NCBI GenBank assembly: GCA_018907035.1
Contig: JACCIC010000053.1
Span: 2,282,501-2,346,500 of the forward strand
Origin: Sycobia sp. Sy_11
Taxonomy: Eukaryota; Arthropoda; Insecta; Hymenoptera; Epichrysomallidae
Length of the DNA stretch: 64,000 bases
Direction: 5' to 3'
The stretch's first letter is position 1; every line of letters starts with the position of its first letter. Below, in pieces: positions 27,343-40,200 of the stretch. Position numbers and translations under genes: made by a program. The notes under the pieces were generated by a model, which saw nothing but the letters and a program-made list of their open reading frames with translations, had not been told where the DNA came from and made no database searches.

Positions 27343-27369
27343 TTAAAGTATCACGCACGTTTCGGAGGT

Positions 27370-27372
<3 letters not shown>

Positions 27373-27419
<47 letters not shown>
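27373..27419. repeat. (TA)n microsatellite
   Basis: Partner of the tract just upstream, of almost equal length. Confidence 0.95.
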
Positions 27420-27422
<3 letters not shown>

Positions 27423-28327
27423 AGATTTAACTTTTCCGCGCCCTACTTCCTCTATGTATATACAATATGTCAGGGGCTCAGCTATATATCTCACTCGCGA
27501 GATCTCCCATACGTGCGTCCCGCAGTAATCTCGAATACATTCGATAAGAGCCAAAAATGTAATTACCCCGGCGATGCGATCTCGGCGGGGCGATAAAGCA
27601 AAAACGCAAAAGAGGTTTATCGAACCCCCGGCCTCAACACCCCCCCTCTCTCTCTCTCTCTCTCTCCAATATCAGGTCATAAATAACGGGACTCTGCGTC
27701 GCGGTGGGCGACGTTTTTCGCGTGTAATGAAACTTTTGCTCCTTATGCGTATACGTATAATATATGTGTGTGCGCGTATATGTATATATATATACATAAA
27801 TGTAAGACGAAGATCCGCCGCTGATGGTAAAAAACATGAGAATGGGCGAGCAAAAAGGTATAAAATAATAATATAAGAACAGAGGGATGAAGGGAACGCA
27901 GGGCGCGACGAAGAGTGTGGGTGAGGGGTGTCGAAAGTAATTAGGTCACGCCGCCCTCCGTATATACGAATTCATCTATATATATATATATAGGTATAGA
28001 ACATTCGCTGAGGGTTAGACAGAGTGGAGAGCGAAAAAAGAACGAGGGTGAGAGATAGAGAGGGGAGAAAAGGAGAGAGGTCAACTCGGTCAGGGCGATT
28101 CGCTATTGTTCTCCGAGTCAGGAGGGATGAAAAAGGTCGAAAGCCGCGCGCGCGTGCGTAAGATAGATTACATGCGCGCGGGCCAGGAAGGATATCTAAT
28201 TCTCCGTCGCGCCGCGTGCAGAGCGAAAGAGAGAGAGAGAGAGAGAGCAATGGCGCGCATTATATTTATATACGCACGTACACATACGAACACTTACGCA
28301 ACGAACGCGTAACGGATACATATACGA

Positions 28328-28328
<1 letters not shown>

Positions 28329-28379
<51 letters not shown>
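28329..28379. repeat. (TA)n microsatellite
   Basis: Pure TA tract, 51 bp. Confidence 0.95.
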
Positions 28380-28384
<5 letters not shown>

Positions 28385-28900
28385 GGTCGCGAACGCCGTG
28401 AATGTTTCGCCGTCGGATCCGCACCCCCTTCGCGGGCGTATATATATATATTATATTTATCCATCGGGATAAAAATTGGCACCTAGGCATGCCGAGCACG
28501 CGCGGCCTCGTCTCTTGCCGGGCCCCCGCTCGACTTTTTGTACATCGGATCCCAGTCCCCTGCGGAGTTTCTATTTTTTTCTCCTTTCGATTTTCGTCTT
28601 TTCCCTTTTTGGCTTCGTATTACGTGTACGCCTATACTTATGCATGGGGGTTGCCCGGGGGCCAGGGTAAGGACGAAACGGCGGCGAGGCGCCGGTAATC
28701 GCGCGCCCGTTCACGACGCCGCCAGGGGCTGAATTCGTTGTCCCCCCGCTCCCACCCTGCCCGTGAGTCCACGCTTTTCCCCGAATACTGGATTATTTCT
28801 CTATTGAAAGAGAAAAGTCGGAATCCCAAGATTTAGGAGGCTATCGCTCGTTGACGGAGGATCAGCCGCGTTCAATATGCCGAATGCATATCGTGGATGA

Positions 28901-29440
28901 GGATTTGTTTTTTTTCTTTTTTTTATATGTATAAATACATCTATGTAATTTTCCATGGGTTCTTCATTATTCCTATTGTATTATCATAGAAATAATTATA
29001 TTCGATATATAAATGTAAATGTTCTGTAGAGACAGCAGTTTCATTGACCAATCCGTTGTGCAATGGTTTTTTAAATATACCTGTGGTTTTTTAATACACT
29101 GAAAAGAACGTTTGTTTGATTCAAATAAATATCTGCGTAAATATTTTGTTTAAATCAAGATAATATTTATTAGAATTAAAATGCTTTTCGTTCCATCCAT
29201 TGTAAAGAATTAATTATGCCGAGTAAATTTATATCACTAATAGTATTTGGATAATTTAACTTTTTTTCACTCTCATATTATATAAAATTATAGTTTCATT
29301 ATTAACTACAGTTTTAAGAATGGTCCCATTAAAAAACTACCACCTACATTTTAAGAAACGTTATGCTAAATTTTAGTTAGAAATTTCCTATACTTTTACA
29401 ATGCTAAAGCTTATTCTTATTCTTCTTCTTCTTCTTCTTC
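28901..29440. other. AT-rich stretch with stem-loop
   Basis: Contains the inverted repeat at 29115-29180 and a TTC run at about 29411-29441. No gene. Confidence 0.5.
29115..29180. repeat. Short inverted repeat (stem-loop)
   Basis: 29115-29132 and 29163-29180 are inverted copies with 16 of 18 positions paired and a 30-nt spacer. Confidence 0.5.
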
Positions 29441-29705
29441 TTTTTTAAATTTTGCCATACAGCGTGCGAGTGACGCCAGCCAAAATTTAGAGCAGTCCAA
29501 GAACAAATTTATGACGTTACGTTCGGACAAAAAATTAAATCGAAAAAAGCACCGCGCTACGCGCTGCTCTCTGGGCGCTTGGGATCGCAAAAAAATAAGG
29601 ATGCCATAAATTATGGGGTCAGGACTTGGAACGATTGCTTAGTTGGAAAAGTTAGATCGAGCATCGGTGTCACTATTATACAACCCGCCTCCTTTCCTTC
29701 CTGTG

Positions 29706-29726
29706 TATACATACATACATACATAC

Positions 29727-29781
<55 letters not shown>

Positions 29782-29802
29782 CGTGTGTGTGTGTGTGTGT
29801 GT
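29706..29802. repeat. Compound (ATAC)n(AT)n(GT)n tract
   Basis: Tetranucleotide run to about 29729, AT run, then GT with two GC interruptions to 29802; the longest tandem tract in the window. Confidence 0.9.
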
Positions 29803-30302
29803 ATGTATGGAAAAATTCGTTTTTCCGTTTGGCTTTCTTGCTCTTCTCACCGGGGGGAGGTTGAGACGAGACGAGGAACAGCCGAAACCAGAGGCCAATA
29901 ATTGGAATGAGCTCGTACCCACGGCGACGCCATTTTTCCGGCCCGGATCTCGTTTCACGGCTCGATTCTGTCACGGAGCCGAGAGGGAGACAGTCGAGCC
30001 CGTCGGGGACAGCGTCTCACGTGGATGGCGACCAAAGAGCGCGCCGGAGCGGGGGGGGGGATAAGGGCCGAGGGATGGGTGGTAACTAGAAAACTTCTTT
30101 TCCAGCCGCTCGTCCACCCATCCCCTGCCCTCCGCCCCCGACGTACGTCGCGTCTATTCCTCGCAGTCTGCAGCGTATACAGGCCCCCCTCCCCCCCTCC
30201 CACCGCCAGGAGCAGAACGACAGTGGCCCAATGTAACTATATATGTATACATACAGTCTCCCACGCCTGTACAGCCCTAAAAAGAAGAGAGAAGCCAAGG
30301 AT

Positions 30303-30304
<2 letters not shown>

Positions 30305-30342
<38 letters not shown>
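30305..30342. repeat. (GA)n microsatellite
   Basis: Pure GA tract. Confidence 0.95.
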
Positions 30343-30349
<7 letters not shown>

Positions 30350-30950
30350 GTATCCTCCCGCGAGCAGCGCCGCCGCGCCGTCGCGCGAGAGAACAGGAAG
30401 GAGACGGGTGGGGCGGGAGGGAAGCAAGAGGAGGCGGGGGAAAGTGCTGCTCGCACGCCCAAATGCGCTGTTAAAATTTTGGACACAATCTCGCCATTTG
30501 TCTTGCGAGACCCGGAAATAAATCTCCGACGGCTCAGCCGGCTAAGAAAAATGCCGCGCCCCCGTGTCCTCTCCCCCTCTCATCCGTCCTCTCCCCCCCC
30601 TCCCCCCTCGCGCCGCCGAGTTCGCCCTCGCGACCCTGCCCCCCGCGCACGAACTCGCGCGCACGCTCGCCTCCGCTCGGTCGAGTTTGGGAAAAGATGA
30701 GGCGAGAGCGCGACGGCTCGGTTCATACGCGCGCGCGCGCGCGCACGTGTATCAATCCAGGCGGGCAGCGTGAATTACCCTGTGTATAAATAAATTCCGC
30801 GCGATTACGTGGACGGGGCAAATTGTTGCGCGATACGCGCGACTATTGGCCCATTTTACGAACGTGGAAAACGCGAGATATTTTAATGCGCGTGCGGACG
30901 TCGCTAATTCATTGATAATGGCAGAATAGAAGTTCTCTGCGTCTCCGTCC

Positions 30951-33900
30951 TAATGATACGTCGGTTAAATGAATTACTATAAATCTTAAATTTCAGAGCT
31001 CTGCTTGATAGGAGACAGCGGTAGAACGACAGACATATTGTCGAGGTCAAGACAAATGTATCTCCCATTTCTTATTAATATCTAGAGCAATATGCTAACT
31101 GTTTGTGATACGAGAGAAAAGTAGGACTTTGGACGAATTACAGAATATATATGAAGACTTAAATATCAACAATTTTGAATTTTTACGTCAATAAATAATA
31201 TTTTTTCTTCTATTAAAAACCCCCTCCTATCAGAGAACATTTACTATATAATTTTTTATTGCAATTAATATTATGATGATTATTATTATTAGTTTTATTA
31301 TTATCATTAAGATCTTTGCATTAAATGATAGTTTTAAAAATAATATTACTTTTAAAACTATAATACTCGTAAAATTGGTAGAATTTAGTGCGTTCGATTC
31401 CGAAGTGATTCATTAACGTAACACACTGATAGGGAATAAATTATAATATTCGAAGTCAACTTATGAATTTTGAGATATTGGCAATCATTTTTTCGCTGTG
31501 TGCCAATTTTTTTTTTCAACACTATAGATAAGCTATATAGCGATTTTGGAACAGTGAATATTTCTATTTTCCCTCTTCTGCATGGCCAAAAGATGTTGGT
31601 TTTTCTTACAGTCTGTCTGTCTATGTTTGTGCGTTCGTATGTGCACGTATACACATTTATACGTACTTGTATACGCCATAGTTACAGTATTTTATTTTAC
31701 GTATATGGCTATGTTGATCCGTATGAAAAGAAAGCCGAAATTCATATTAATTAATTTATTTAAAAAATTACTTGCTTCGGCATTTCTTCGACTTCTGTAA
31801 TATATAGTATACATAAGTAAAACTGATTCGAAAAACAATATTCTAAAATGGCATCGAATTTCCCTTGGCAGAACATTCTACAGGTTATGTCTTCATCATG
31901 AGAACTAAATTTCGCGGTGTTTCAGTCGTGAAATCCTAAATTACAAGATCTAGCTCTAATGTTCTACTGTTGTCTATATTAATTATATTATATATATAAT
32001 CTATATTATTATTGACTATAGTTTTCCCACGTCTATAAAATCGAACTTATTATGCAAATACGTCGGCGTCTCAAAAGATAAAGCTCATTATCATTACATG
32101 CCCGCGAAGAAACAAATTTTTATTACGATAGAAACGTACTTGTAATGCCGATAGCTTAGTGCAATCTTCGTTGAGAAAATCATGTTGAAAAACATCGAGA
32201 AACTTCTGCCATTGTTTAAGAATCCGAACGCTGTTGACAAGCAAATCTCACTAATACATTGGGAGGAGGTTTAATTGCGCTCTCATCTGAAATCCTCAAT
32301 TACCACAGCAGACTTTGCCTTTGACGAGGAGCGGACAAAGCCATCCTTCCACTTCGCCGGGCATTGCTAATCAAGTGATTTCGATTGCTCGCCTATGTGA
32401 TTCCCAAAGTTTTTTCATCTCTGTCGATTTAATAAGCGTGAATTGTATTTGTCGAGCATGAAATTTGTTACTTAAGAAAACATATAGACCTTCTCCTCCG
32501 AACCAGTCAGAGCATGTCAGTTTATTATTATTAAAGTTACATTAAGAGCGACAGGTGTCACATTAATTTTCCGCATTGCTAAAATTCCCAAATACTAAAT
32601 TAAAGGTCACAAGTCGAGGGTTTACGCTTGGAAATACCAGAATGATAGTATTATTAAGGCAATATGCCACTTTAATCTACTATTATCAGTCGCGCAAACA
32701 GAATCGACGGAACTATGCGGATTTTCAACATGAATTGTGACTGATACAGGTAGCCCTAGCACTGTTTCATTTGCATGAAACAACAGATTTTTGGACGATT
32801 TTTTTGTTGCGGCGGCTATGACTCATTCAATTTATATTGAATTTGTCAAGTATCATTAAAAAGTGCTACACCGCGTTACAATTCAAAATGGTTTCTTCTA
32901 TTTCACATTGGATCTTTCACGGAATCAGCTATAACGTAAAAAGGAATTCTGATCTAAGGTCCTATAGGTCAGTCTATTTAGAGTGTGACGCTATTCTAAA
33001 CTATAACGATTTATTACAGCTATAGTCCGTACTTACAATCCACAAGCTTCGAAGAATTTTAGCTATAGCGAGTATTCTTAACTTTTTTTTAAAATTATAA
33101 TCTTTTAAATGTCTATAAAACGTGTTTCTAATGCTATGTTCGTTTTTAACGAGTAATATTGATTTGGAATCATATTTTTTTTTAATGCTCCTTTGCGATT
33201 ATTCTGTTTCGCAGAAATCGGATATATTCTTTTATCAATTTCTGCATTTAGGTTCAGTATTCCGATTTGACCACGAATAGATTATAAATTTTTAAGAATT
33301 CAAAGATCAGGTCTTAGTCGTTGACGCGCCTGCGCGGTTATTCACTCGTTTTAAAATTGTATTAATCATTATCTGTTAAGTTAATGATAATTCATAAAGT
33401 ACTATCATAATTTTAATGAGTTTTTGTAAGTATTTTTTTTTTGTATTTTGTGTATTCTTTATGAAAGAAAATACAAGGCCTTCGAAACTTTAAATCGAAG
33501 AATTTACATTTCTTGATATATACAGAATCATACATAAATACGTTACTTTTTCAATGTGAAGCTTAACATCAGTAGGAACTGAAAGATAAAGATAGTTTTG
33601 ACTCGGATATTAAGAAGCCAACACTTATTCGAATTTATGCAAGTATAATATAATTTAATATATACAAATACAATTATTAAATCTTATATTGTTTATAAGA
33701 ACAATTTAATGTGTAATTTTACGATTAGATTTTATTTTTTTTTTTTTTAATTTTTGACACAGTTGATCATCACTTACTGTTAACATTGACGAGTTTTCCG
33801 TTTGCAATAGATAAATCTACATCGTCTTATCTTGGTGAAAGATTATGATGTATGATGTACGAGATGAAAATTAAATTTCTGATTAATTAATATGCCTTAT

Positions 33901-35838
33901 TTAATAATGACCTGCCATTCGTACTTATAATAATAATAATAATAAACAATCTAAATGTTTTAACATTTCAGATGATGTAAAAATATACTCTGGCATCAAT
34001 AAAATTTCGGATTCTTTCAAGCTTCATACATATTTTCTTATTTTAATTAGATCGATTGTAAAAAATTTTCAGGCTTTATAATATATTAGGACATGTAAAA
34101 TCATTTATTTTTTTTTTGGTAAAAGAGGCTGAGCTTAAATTAAATTATAATAATTATATTTATAGCTTTTACGAGAGCTTCACCCTTTAAGATACCGTCT
34201 TTCCTTAAGAGGCCTATGTGAGATCTTTCTCATTTTCCATCAATTAATCGCCTATAGAATACGAGTCAGATATCTCTGCCAGAGTTCCACTAGTTCATTG
34301 TAAAACTTCTGAAAAACATTACCACTTGTGATAAACAACTGCTTAATAGTTCAGAGATTATTTGCAAGCTCATTTAATTAGTTATGCAGCACTTGGAATA
34401 TTAATATTAATAATTAAAATTTATTATTTTTATCTAACGATATAGTAGAAGTATTTTCTTCACATTATATTATTCATGTAGAAATCGAATTTAAGTTCAA
34501 CATAATAGATTTTCTAGGTCGGTAACACTAATGGTTTTGTATGTATTTAAAATTGATTAAAAACTTAATTCATATTTAGTTATGTATAAATATTCTTTTT
34601 ATGATCGGTGAAATTTTGTTATTGTTTTTTTTATATCATGATGTTGAGGTTAGGATTATAATTTTTATATCTACTACTTTATCTGATACAAATATGCTAA
34701 TAAATTCATTACAGGAAAATTTTCATTAATACCAAATTATGTTCCAAATGGATTATAAGATACGAAACCAATGTTATTTTATCATTTATTTTTCAAAATT
34801 TGAAGACATTTATCTATACAAAATAAATGTCCAAATAATTTTAAAATATATACTATCTGATTATCAATGCACATTTTTGTTCCAGTTAGTCAGATTTCTG
34901 AATTGGATTGTGCAAATCACAGAAAACAGCCTGCTAAATTAAATACAGAAGAGATTAAAACAAACGTGTCGAAAGCTTTAAAGAACTTTCTGGACCGTAA
35001 TTACTTTATACATTTAAAGTATTTAACTATATTTGTATACTTTTTTCAAAAATTTTATGCAATAAACGTAATACGAGTATTGTTCGATTTGTTACTTGTT
35101 TTCTTCAGAGCCATTACTTCTGATTATACATAAATTATATTGCTCATATTAAAATACCGACAGTCACGAGAAATAAAATAATTTATATTTAATTTTGCTA
35201 TTATAACAAAAAAAAAAAATTAATTACGAACTAAATTGTTTCATATTCGCGATTCATAGATAGAAACGAGGACAATGAAAAATCTCCACTTTGAATTTAA
35301 TCCTTGGCTGTTTATGATCTTATCTAGTACGGTAAAATATTAGAAATCATTCATAATCGAATTCTAAAAATCAGTCTCCAAAATTGTATTTGATCGACAA
35401 ATTTCTGTCTGTTTATGAACAGTGAATATTTTAATACATTTAATATTTGCCGCACAGTCCAATTTTCATTGTTAAGTATGCCTTCTTACTAGCACAATAG
35501 TAATGTTTGAGGAAGTCATTGTTTTTGTAAGCCAACAGCTAGAATAAAATTCATTATGGATGAGAGCTTCACAGTAATTTTTAAGTTTTTTTACATATAA
35601 AGTATATATCATCATTTAAGTTTCAAGTAATATATTTTGAATCAAATAATTTTAATGAATAGGAGAAACATAATTTAAACGCGAATAATAGATATAGTTT
35701 TTAAAAATTGAATAATATTGCGCATAGACGTTGACTCTTGTATCCGACAAACAATATCCAATGAAACATATTTATATATTTTATCAATCCTATATTTATA
35801 AATGATATTATTGAAGAAAAAAAATCTATTTGTTTCAG
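30951..35838. other. AT-rich upstream region of paralog A
   Basis: No supported gene apart from the weak exon candidate at 34886-34996. 32160-32400 is less AT-rich and could be a regulatory segment. Microsatellites nearly vanish here. Confidence 0.5.
34886..34996 (+). CDS. Possible orphan exon, unknown gene
   Basis: A TTTTTGTTCCAG acceptor ends at 34885 and a GTAATT donor-like site follows at 34997, enclosing 111 bp (37 codons) open in one frame. The peptide has an amphipathic, normal-looking composition (LNTEEIKTNVSKALKNFL), unlike the surrounding AT-rich DNA. The frame stays open to 35133, but the later part is only hydrophobic AT-rich translation. It could be an exon of an unlisted gene, a relic, or chance. 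Confidence 0.2.
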
Positions 35839-35868
35839 ATTAAAGTGGCACTGATTTAAGCGCAAGGG

Positions 35869-37273
35869 ATGTCACCTCTGCACGTGGCGATAGCAATTAT
35901 CGCCCTTTTGTCGCGCAGCTCGACATTGGTTCGTTCGAGCCCAACGATTTTGTCGAACGAATATGACTTTCCCAATGGGGAGCTTATAATCGGAAAGAAT
36001 CACATCGACCAAACGACGCTGGTCTACGCGATCTGCCAACCCCAGGACGAGGAAGAATCATTAACCTGTAGAATAATATTCGACGGTGGCGCATTCGACG
36101 ACACGAAGCCATTGTACTTCTGCGACATAGACCTGTCGACCGAATTTACTAACGGGACGATCGAAATTTTATCGGTCGATCTCTGGGGCAAGAGCAGGGC
36201 GATATTTACGTGGCAGGATAAAAACGAGCACGACCCGTGGCACGCGCAGCTCTCGATACAGATAATCGACATGGTGACGTGCGAATCGATAGGGCAGAAG
36301 GTGCAGGTCGATAAGGAACCTGACGGTCAGCCGCTAATATTCCGCCTCCCGTACCATTATAAATACGTAATTTCGTTCGTGAGCGACGACATATGTGGTT
36401 ACAATTTCTGCAAAATAAGCGTGTACGAGAATGGCATCGTAACTCCGCCGACCGAATGGTTCCCCAGTACTAACTTAATCCATTCCATGGAATCAATTGC
36501 GAATAACTCGAAGATTCTGTTGGTCAAAGTTCTGCACTTCGGATCAGTGAAGTATTATTTGTTGGATGGAATAAGTAAGTAAATTCCATAGAGGTCCAAT
36601 ATGTTATACTCTGTATCGATACGATTGCATTTTTTTTTAAATCGTGAATCGAATTAGGGGTTAATTTTATACCCCGTTGATTATGTTTCGTCACATTAGA
36701 CGAACTTATTCGATTCTTTTTTCTCAACGCAGATTCGATTTTCCGATTTATGCAGAAAATATAGTGTATTGCATTAGGACGAGTCATAATATTTAAATTA
36801 TTTTGTTTTTTTTTTTTTTTGTTTCAGGAATAATCGACGTGGGCGAGAGTATTACAATCCATGATCTTTTTTGGTCGACAACGAATAATTATCTTTCATT
36901 TTGTAATACGCACCACTGCATAATGTATAATTACGACGGTAAATTAGAATTTACAAAAACATTAAGTATGCGGTTTAAGCCGAGCTCATACGCCGCCCTG
37001 TATAATATGCACGATGGATCGCATTTGGCATTGATCTGCGATAATGAGCCCGGGGTAGTTTATCGCATCATAAAAATCGGAGTCAACGGAAACGAGCAAT
37101 ATTCATTTCCGGTCACGGAATTGGCATGTTCCGTCCGACCGAAGTATTTGACTAGTAAGTTTTATAAGAAAAACCGAACGTCATATTGCTTGGCGTTATT
37201 TTACTCTGTAAATGACATTGCCGGTAGGATAAAATTTAGTACATATTGCTTTTCAATTCAAGAATTATCATAG
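35869..37273 (+). CDS. Secreted 12-cysteine protein, tandem paralog A (383 aa, two coding exons)
   Basis: Coding exons are 35869-36574 and 36828-37273. The intron is 253 bp, has a GTAAGT donor and a pyrimidine-tract TTTCAG acceptor, and is phase 1, creating Arg236. Residues 1-23 form a signal peptide (hydrophobic core HVAIAIIALL, likely cleavage after VRS, before S-PTI). The mature protein has Cys at 56, 67, 85, 138, 176, 181, 261, 266, 306, 336, 356 and 376, with N-glycosylation sequons at Asn95, Asn212 and Asn351. Recognisable blocks shared with the two neighbours are NHI-x2-T-x-L, CRII-[FY]-D, YFCD, YRIIKIG and YCL. About seven repeats of about 50 residues suggest a beta-propeller; that is inference. 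A TTTCAG acceptor 31 nt before the ATG points to an upstream non-coding exon. Exon 1 uses clearly more G/C third bases than paralogs B and C. I do not recognise the family. It is predicted to be extracellular, with unknown function and no catalytic motif seen. Confidence 0.85.
36575..36827 (+). other. Phase-1 intron of paralog A
   Basis: GTAAGT donor, then a long T-rich tract and TTTCAG acceptor. This is the shortest of the three homologous introns (253 bp). Confidence 0.85.
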
Positions 37274-40200
37274 AAAACAAAGTATTGTTAAGTTTAACGA
37301 ATTTATTTTTATTGTTGTAAAATTATATCAATTCTAATTATCTGGTATACATTTGAATATCACTAAAAATTATATGTTTAAAGCTTCGAATTCATATTGG
37401 AAGGTATATTATAATAATATCTACTATATGGATAACAAAAAATATTTTGCAAAATTAAAATGTATTAATTAAGAAGAGAATGAATGAATGAATTATGAAA
37501 ATTAATGAAAAATATTCTTGAATATCACCTTAAAATAATTTGTACTTTTACGAATTTTCAATATTTCATAATTGAGAAATAAGAAGAACTTCTTTTTGGA
37601 TAGTTTATTCATTATATAATGAAGTATAGAAACAAATTTTTTCATTGTTATGTTTGTACAAAGTGAGGGCTATAAAGCCAATTTTTAGATTTACATATTT
37701 CTAAATACGTAAGCGCGAAAACACATTTCTCGAAAACTGTGAAACCTGGAGCAGAAAACAAAGAATGATGATGGTGAATTTAATGTCTTATAGAATTACG
37801 GTATTAATAAACTTTTCTTTAAAGAAATGCAGATGCCAAAATGAATTTTTTATTTACTTATTATTCCATATATATCGATCGTTTGCAAGGATTCCCCTAT
37901 GGTCCTTTTTAAAATTAAAATAATTTTTATAATATATTTATTTTACCATTCGAAATTTAAATTTCTCAGTTAATATTAATACTATATAGAAGTACATGAT
38001 AATCATTCGAAATTCAGAATTTTGTATTTCACTGTTATAAAATATATATCGTTAACAATAATCACTGAAGTTAATTATTTATAGATAATAATTTTTATAA
38101 TTTTTCAAAACACATATATTAATGTTATTTTTTTCACGTGTAATAATTATAATAATTTATTAAAATTTATAATAAAAAAAATTAATAATAAAATAAGTTT
38201 CATTTAGATTGCATTAATAAGAAATGTAATAATAACAAACTAGTATAGAAGAACTAATACAGATAAAAGTATATAAAAACTAATACAGATTAATACTAGT
38301 ATATAAAAACTAATACAGATTGTTTTATTAATTATTTTTTACGCCATCTTGAAAATAACATAGGCATTTTATACTTGTTAGTAGATACAAAGTTCACGTT
38401 ATCTGATTATCAATTCCATAGAAATAGCTTACATATAGTAAAGAAAATTCTATTAAAACATGATTTTCCTTTATCTTTTATTCATAAATTTATTATATTT
38501 TTAACAAATACTGAAAATAATAATACAAATGAAAATAACAGTGTCCAAAAAAAATTAATAATAAATTTTCATTGACATTGCGACATTCTAAAAACTCATT
38601 TAAGTATATAGAAAACATTTTAAAATTGTATAACATCACCATATGTTCCAGCACCAGAAATAAGTGAAAAATTATTCTACTTGGTAAAGATAAAATTAAG
38701 AAAGAGGATTAAATAATGTGATCTTATATAAAAAGAAATATAAGTATAGTAATAATAATCAGCGAAAGACACTTTGAAATTGCTTGAGATTGTGTAGAAT
38801 TTAACGATAACGTAGATTGGAAAAATCTAAAAATTTTAGACATCGAAAATGATTATTACAATAGACTCTTTTCAATGATATTTTATATAGATCTATATTT
38901 AAATAATATAAATTATTAGTATATTATTAATAATTATTATAATTATTAATAGAAATTATTAGTATATTAAATATAAGAAATCTTTGAATTTAGCAAGACA
39001 TGCGCAGTAAGTACTTTATTGCGAATATGATAATTTCTAATCGACTCGGTTGTTTCTTATAATCGCACAGTCGTGAAATAGCAATGACATGGACAACATA
39101 TGTGTAATTAACTTTAGTCATTATTGTTAACGATAAATATTTCATGCCTGTGAAATATGAAATTGCGAAGTTCGAATTATTATCATATATTGGTATGTAT
39201 TATTAAAGTTCACAGATGAGAAATTCAATTTTCTAATTCTAAAATAAATATATTCTATAAATTATTTTAGTCTTGAAAATATGGATCATATGGAAATCTT
39301 TGGAAATGATCGAAACGTAAAAATTAGATATATACATATATGTGGTTAATAAATAAATATGTTAAAAATTAATTTTTTTCATGGGTAATTTTTTAAAGAT
39401 AATTCTATTAATAGAAGAAAAAATCAAAGATATATTATTGATTTACGTATTTTCATTTCATTTTTTATAGAAATGGCTTGTGAAAAATTAACCGTAAATA
39501 TGCTATTAAAAATATTTTATATTCCTTGAAAAAAAATGGTTACACACTTCGACTAAGAATGCATTTATGAAATTACTGACAAAATTTCAAACTGATCCGT
39601 GCAATAGTGTAGTGGCCCTAGCGTGGGCCTCACGGTTCACTTGGCTCTCCTATAAGCTCTCGTCTGTTATCGCCTAACCTTCAAAGTTGAAATTTGATCT
39701 TTTGTTCAGTCCCAGTGTATGAATTGTAGTATAGAGCTACAAAGAGAGCCAACGGAGCCTATGGAAGAGCTAGGACGTCAAACTGAGAACTGAGAGAACT
39801 TTTCCAGTTTTTCTTCCTTTAATGCATTAACGTTGTCACGGTACCGATCTGTTTCACGATTTGGAAGTTACAACAATTCGGGCTGGATTCGATTGTTTAA
39901 CTTTTGGAGACTTGTCACATTTTCTAAGCCATCTTTGTACGTATCTGCAGCAATACATACTATCCTGCTAAACGTTGACGACTACAGATTGATTTTGAAG
40001 CTACAGAGCAGAGGATCGAAGACTTTCCGTTGCTATTTGGTATATAACGCGGGTATTTTGCGCGTTTCGGTTCATTTTGCACAAGCTTAGTTTCTGTGTC
40101 ATTTTAAATAAGAGTACAGAGTGCATGTTAGTCTTATGACTGTAAAGTGTTGTTTAAGCAGAAAAAAGTCAAAAACAAATTTTTGAAAAATGATACAGTG

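Larger units (their letters stand above)
26451..28900. other. CpG-rich block with long TA and CA tracts, no gene
   Basis: Holds five tracts of 40 bp or more plus shorter CT and GA tracts at 27645-27666 and 28227-28247. Frames in it are repeat translations. Confidence 0.6.
29441..30950. other. Last CpG-rich block, no gene
   Basis: Includes the ATAC-GT compound tract, a GA tract at 30305-30342 and a C-rich stretch near 30570-30660. CpG-rich blocks of this kind do not recur to the right. Confidence 0.6.

Noticed and set aside
29579..30064. 161-codon plus-strand frame
   Set aside because: Contains a long Val-Cys run translated from the GT tract, so it is not a protein gene.
31380..31410. Stretch resembling a tRNA T-arm (GTTCGATTCC)
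   Set aside because: No matching A-box, acceptor stem or anticodon arm at the right distance.
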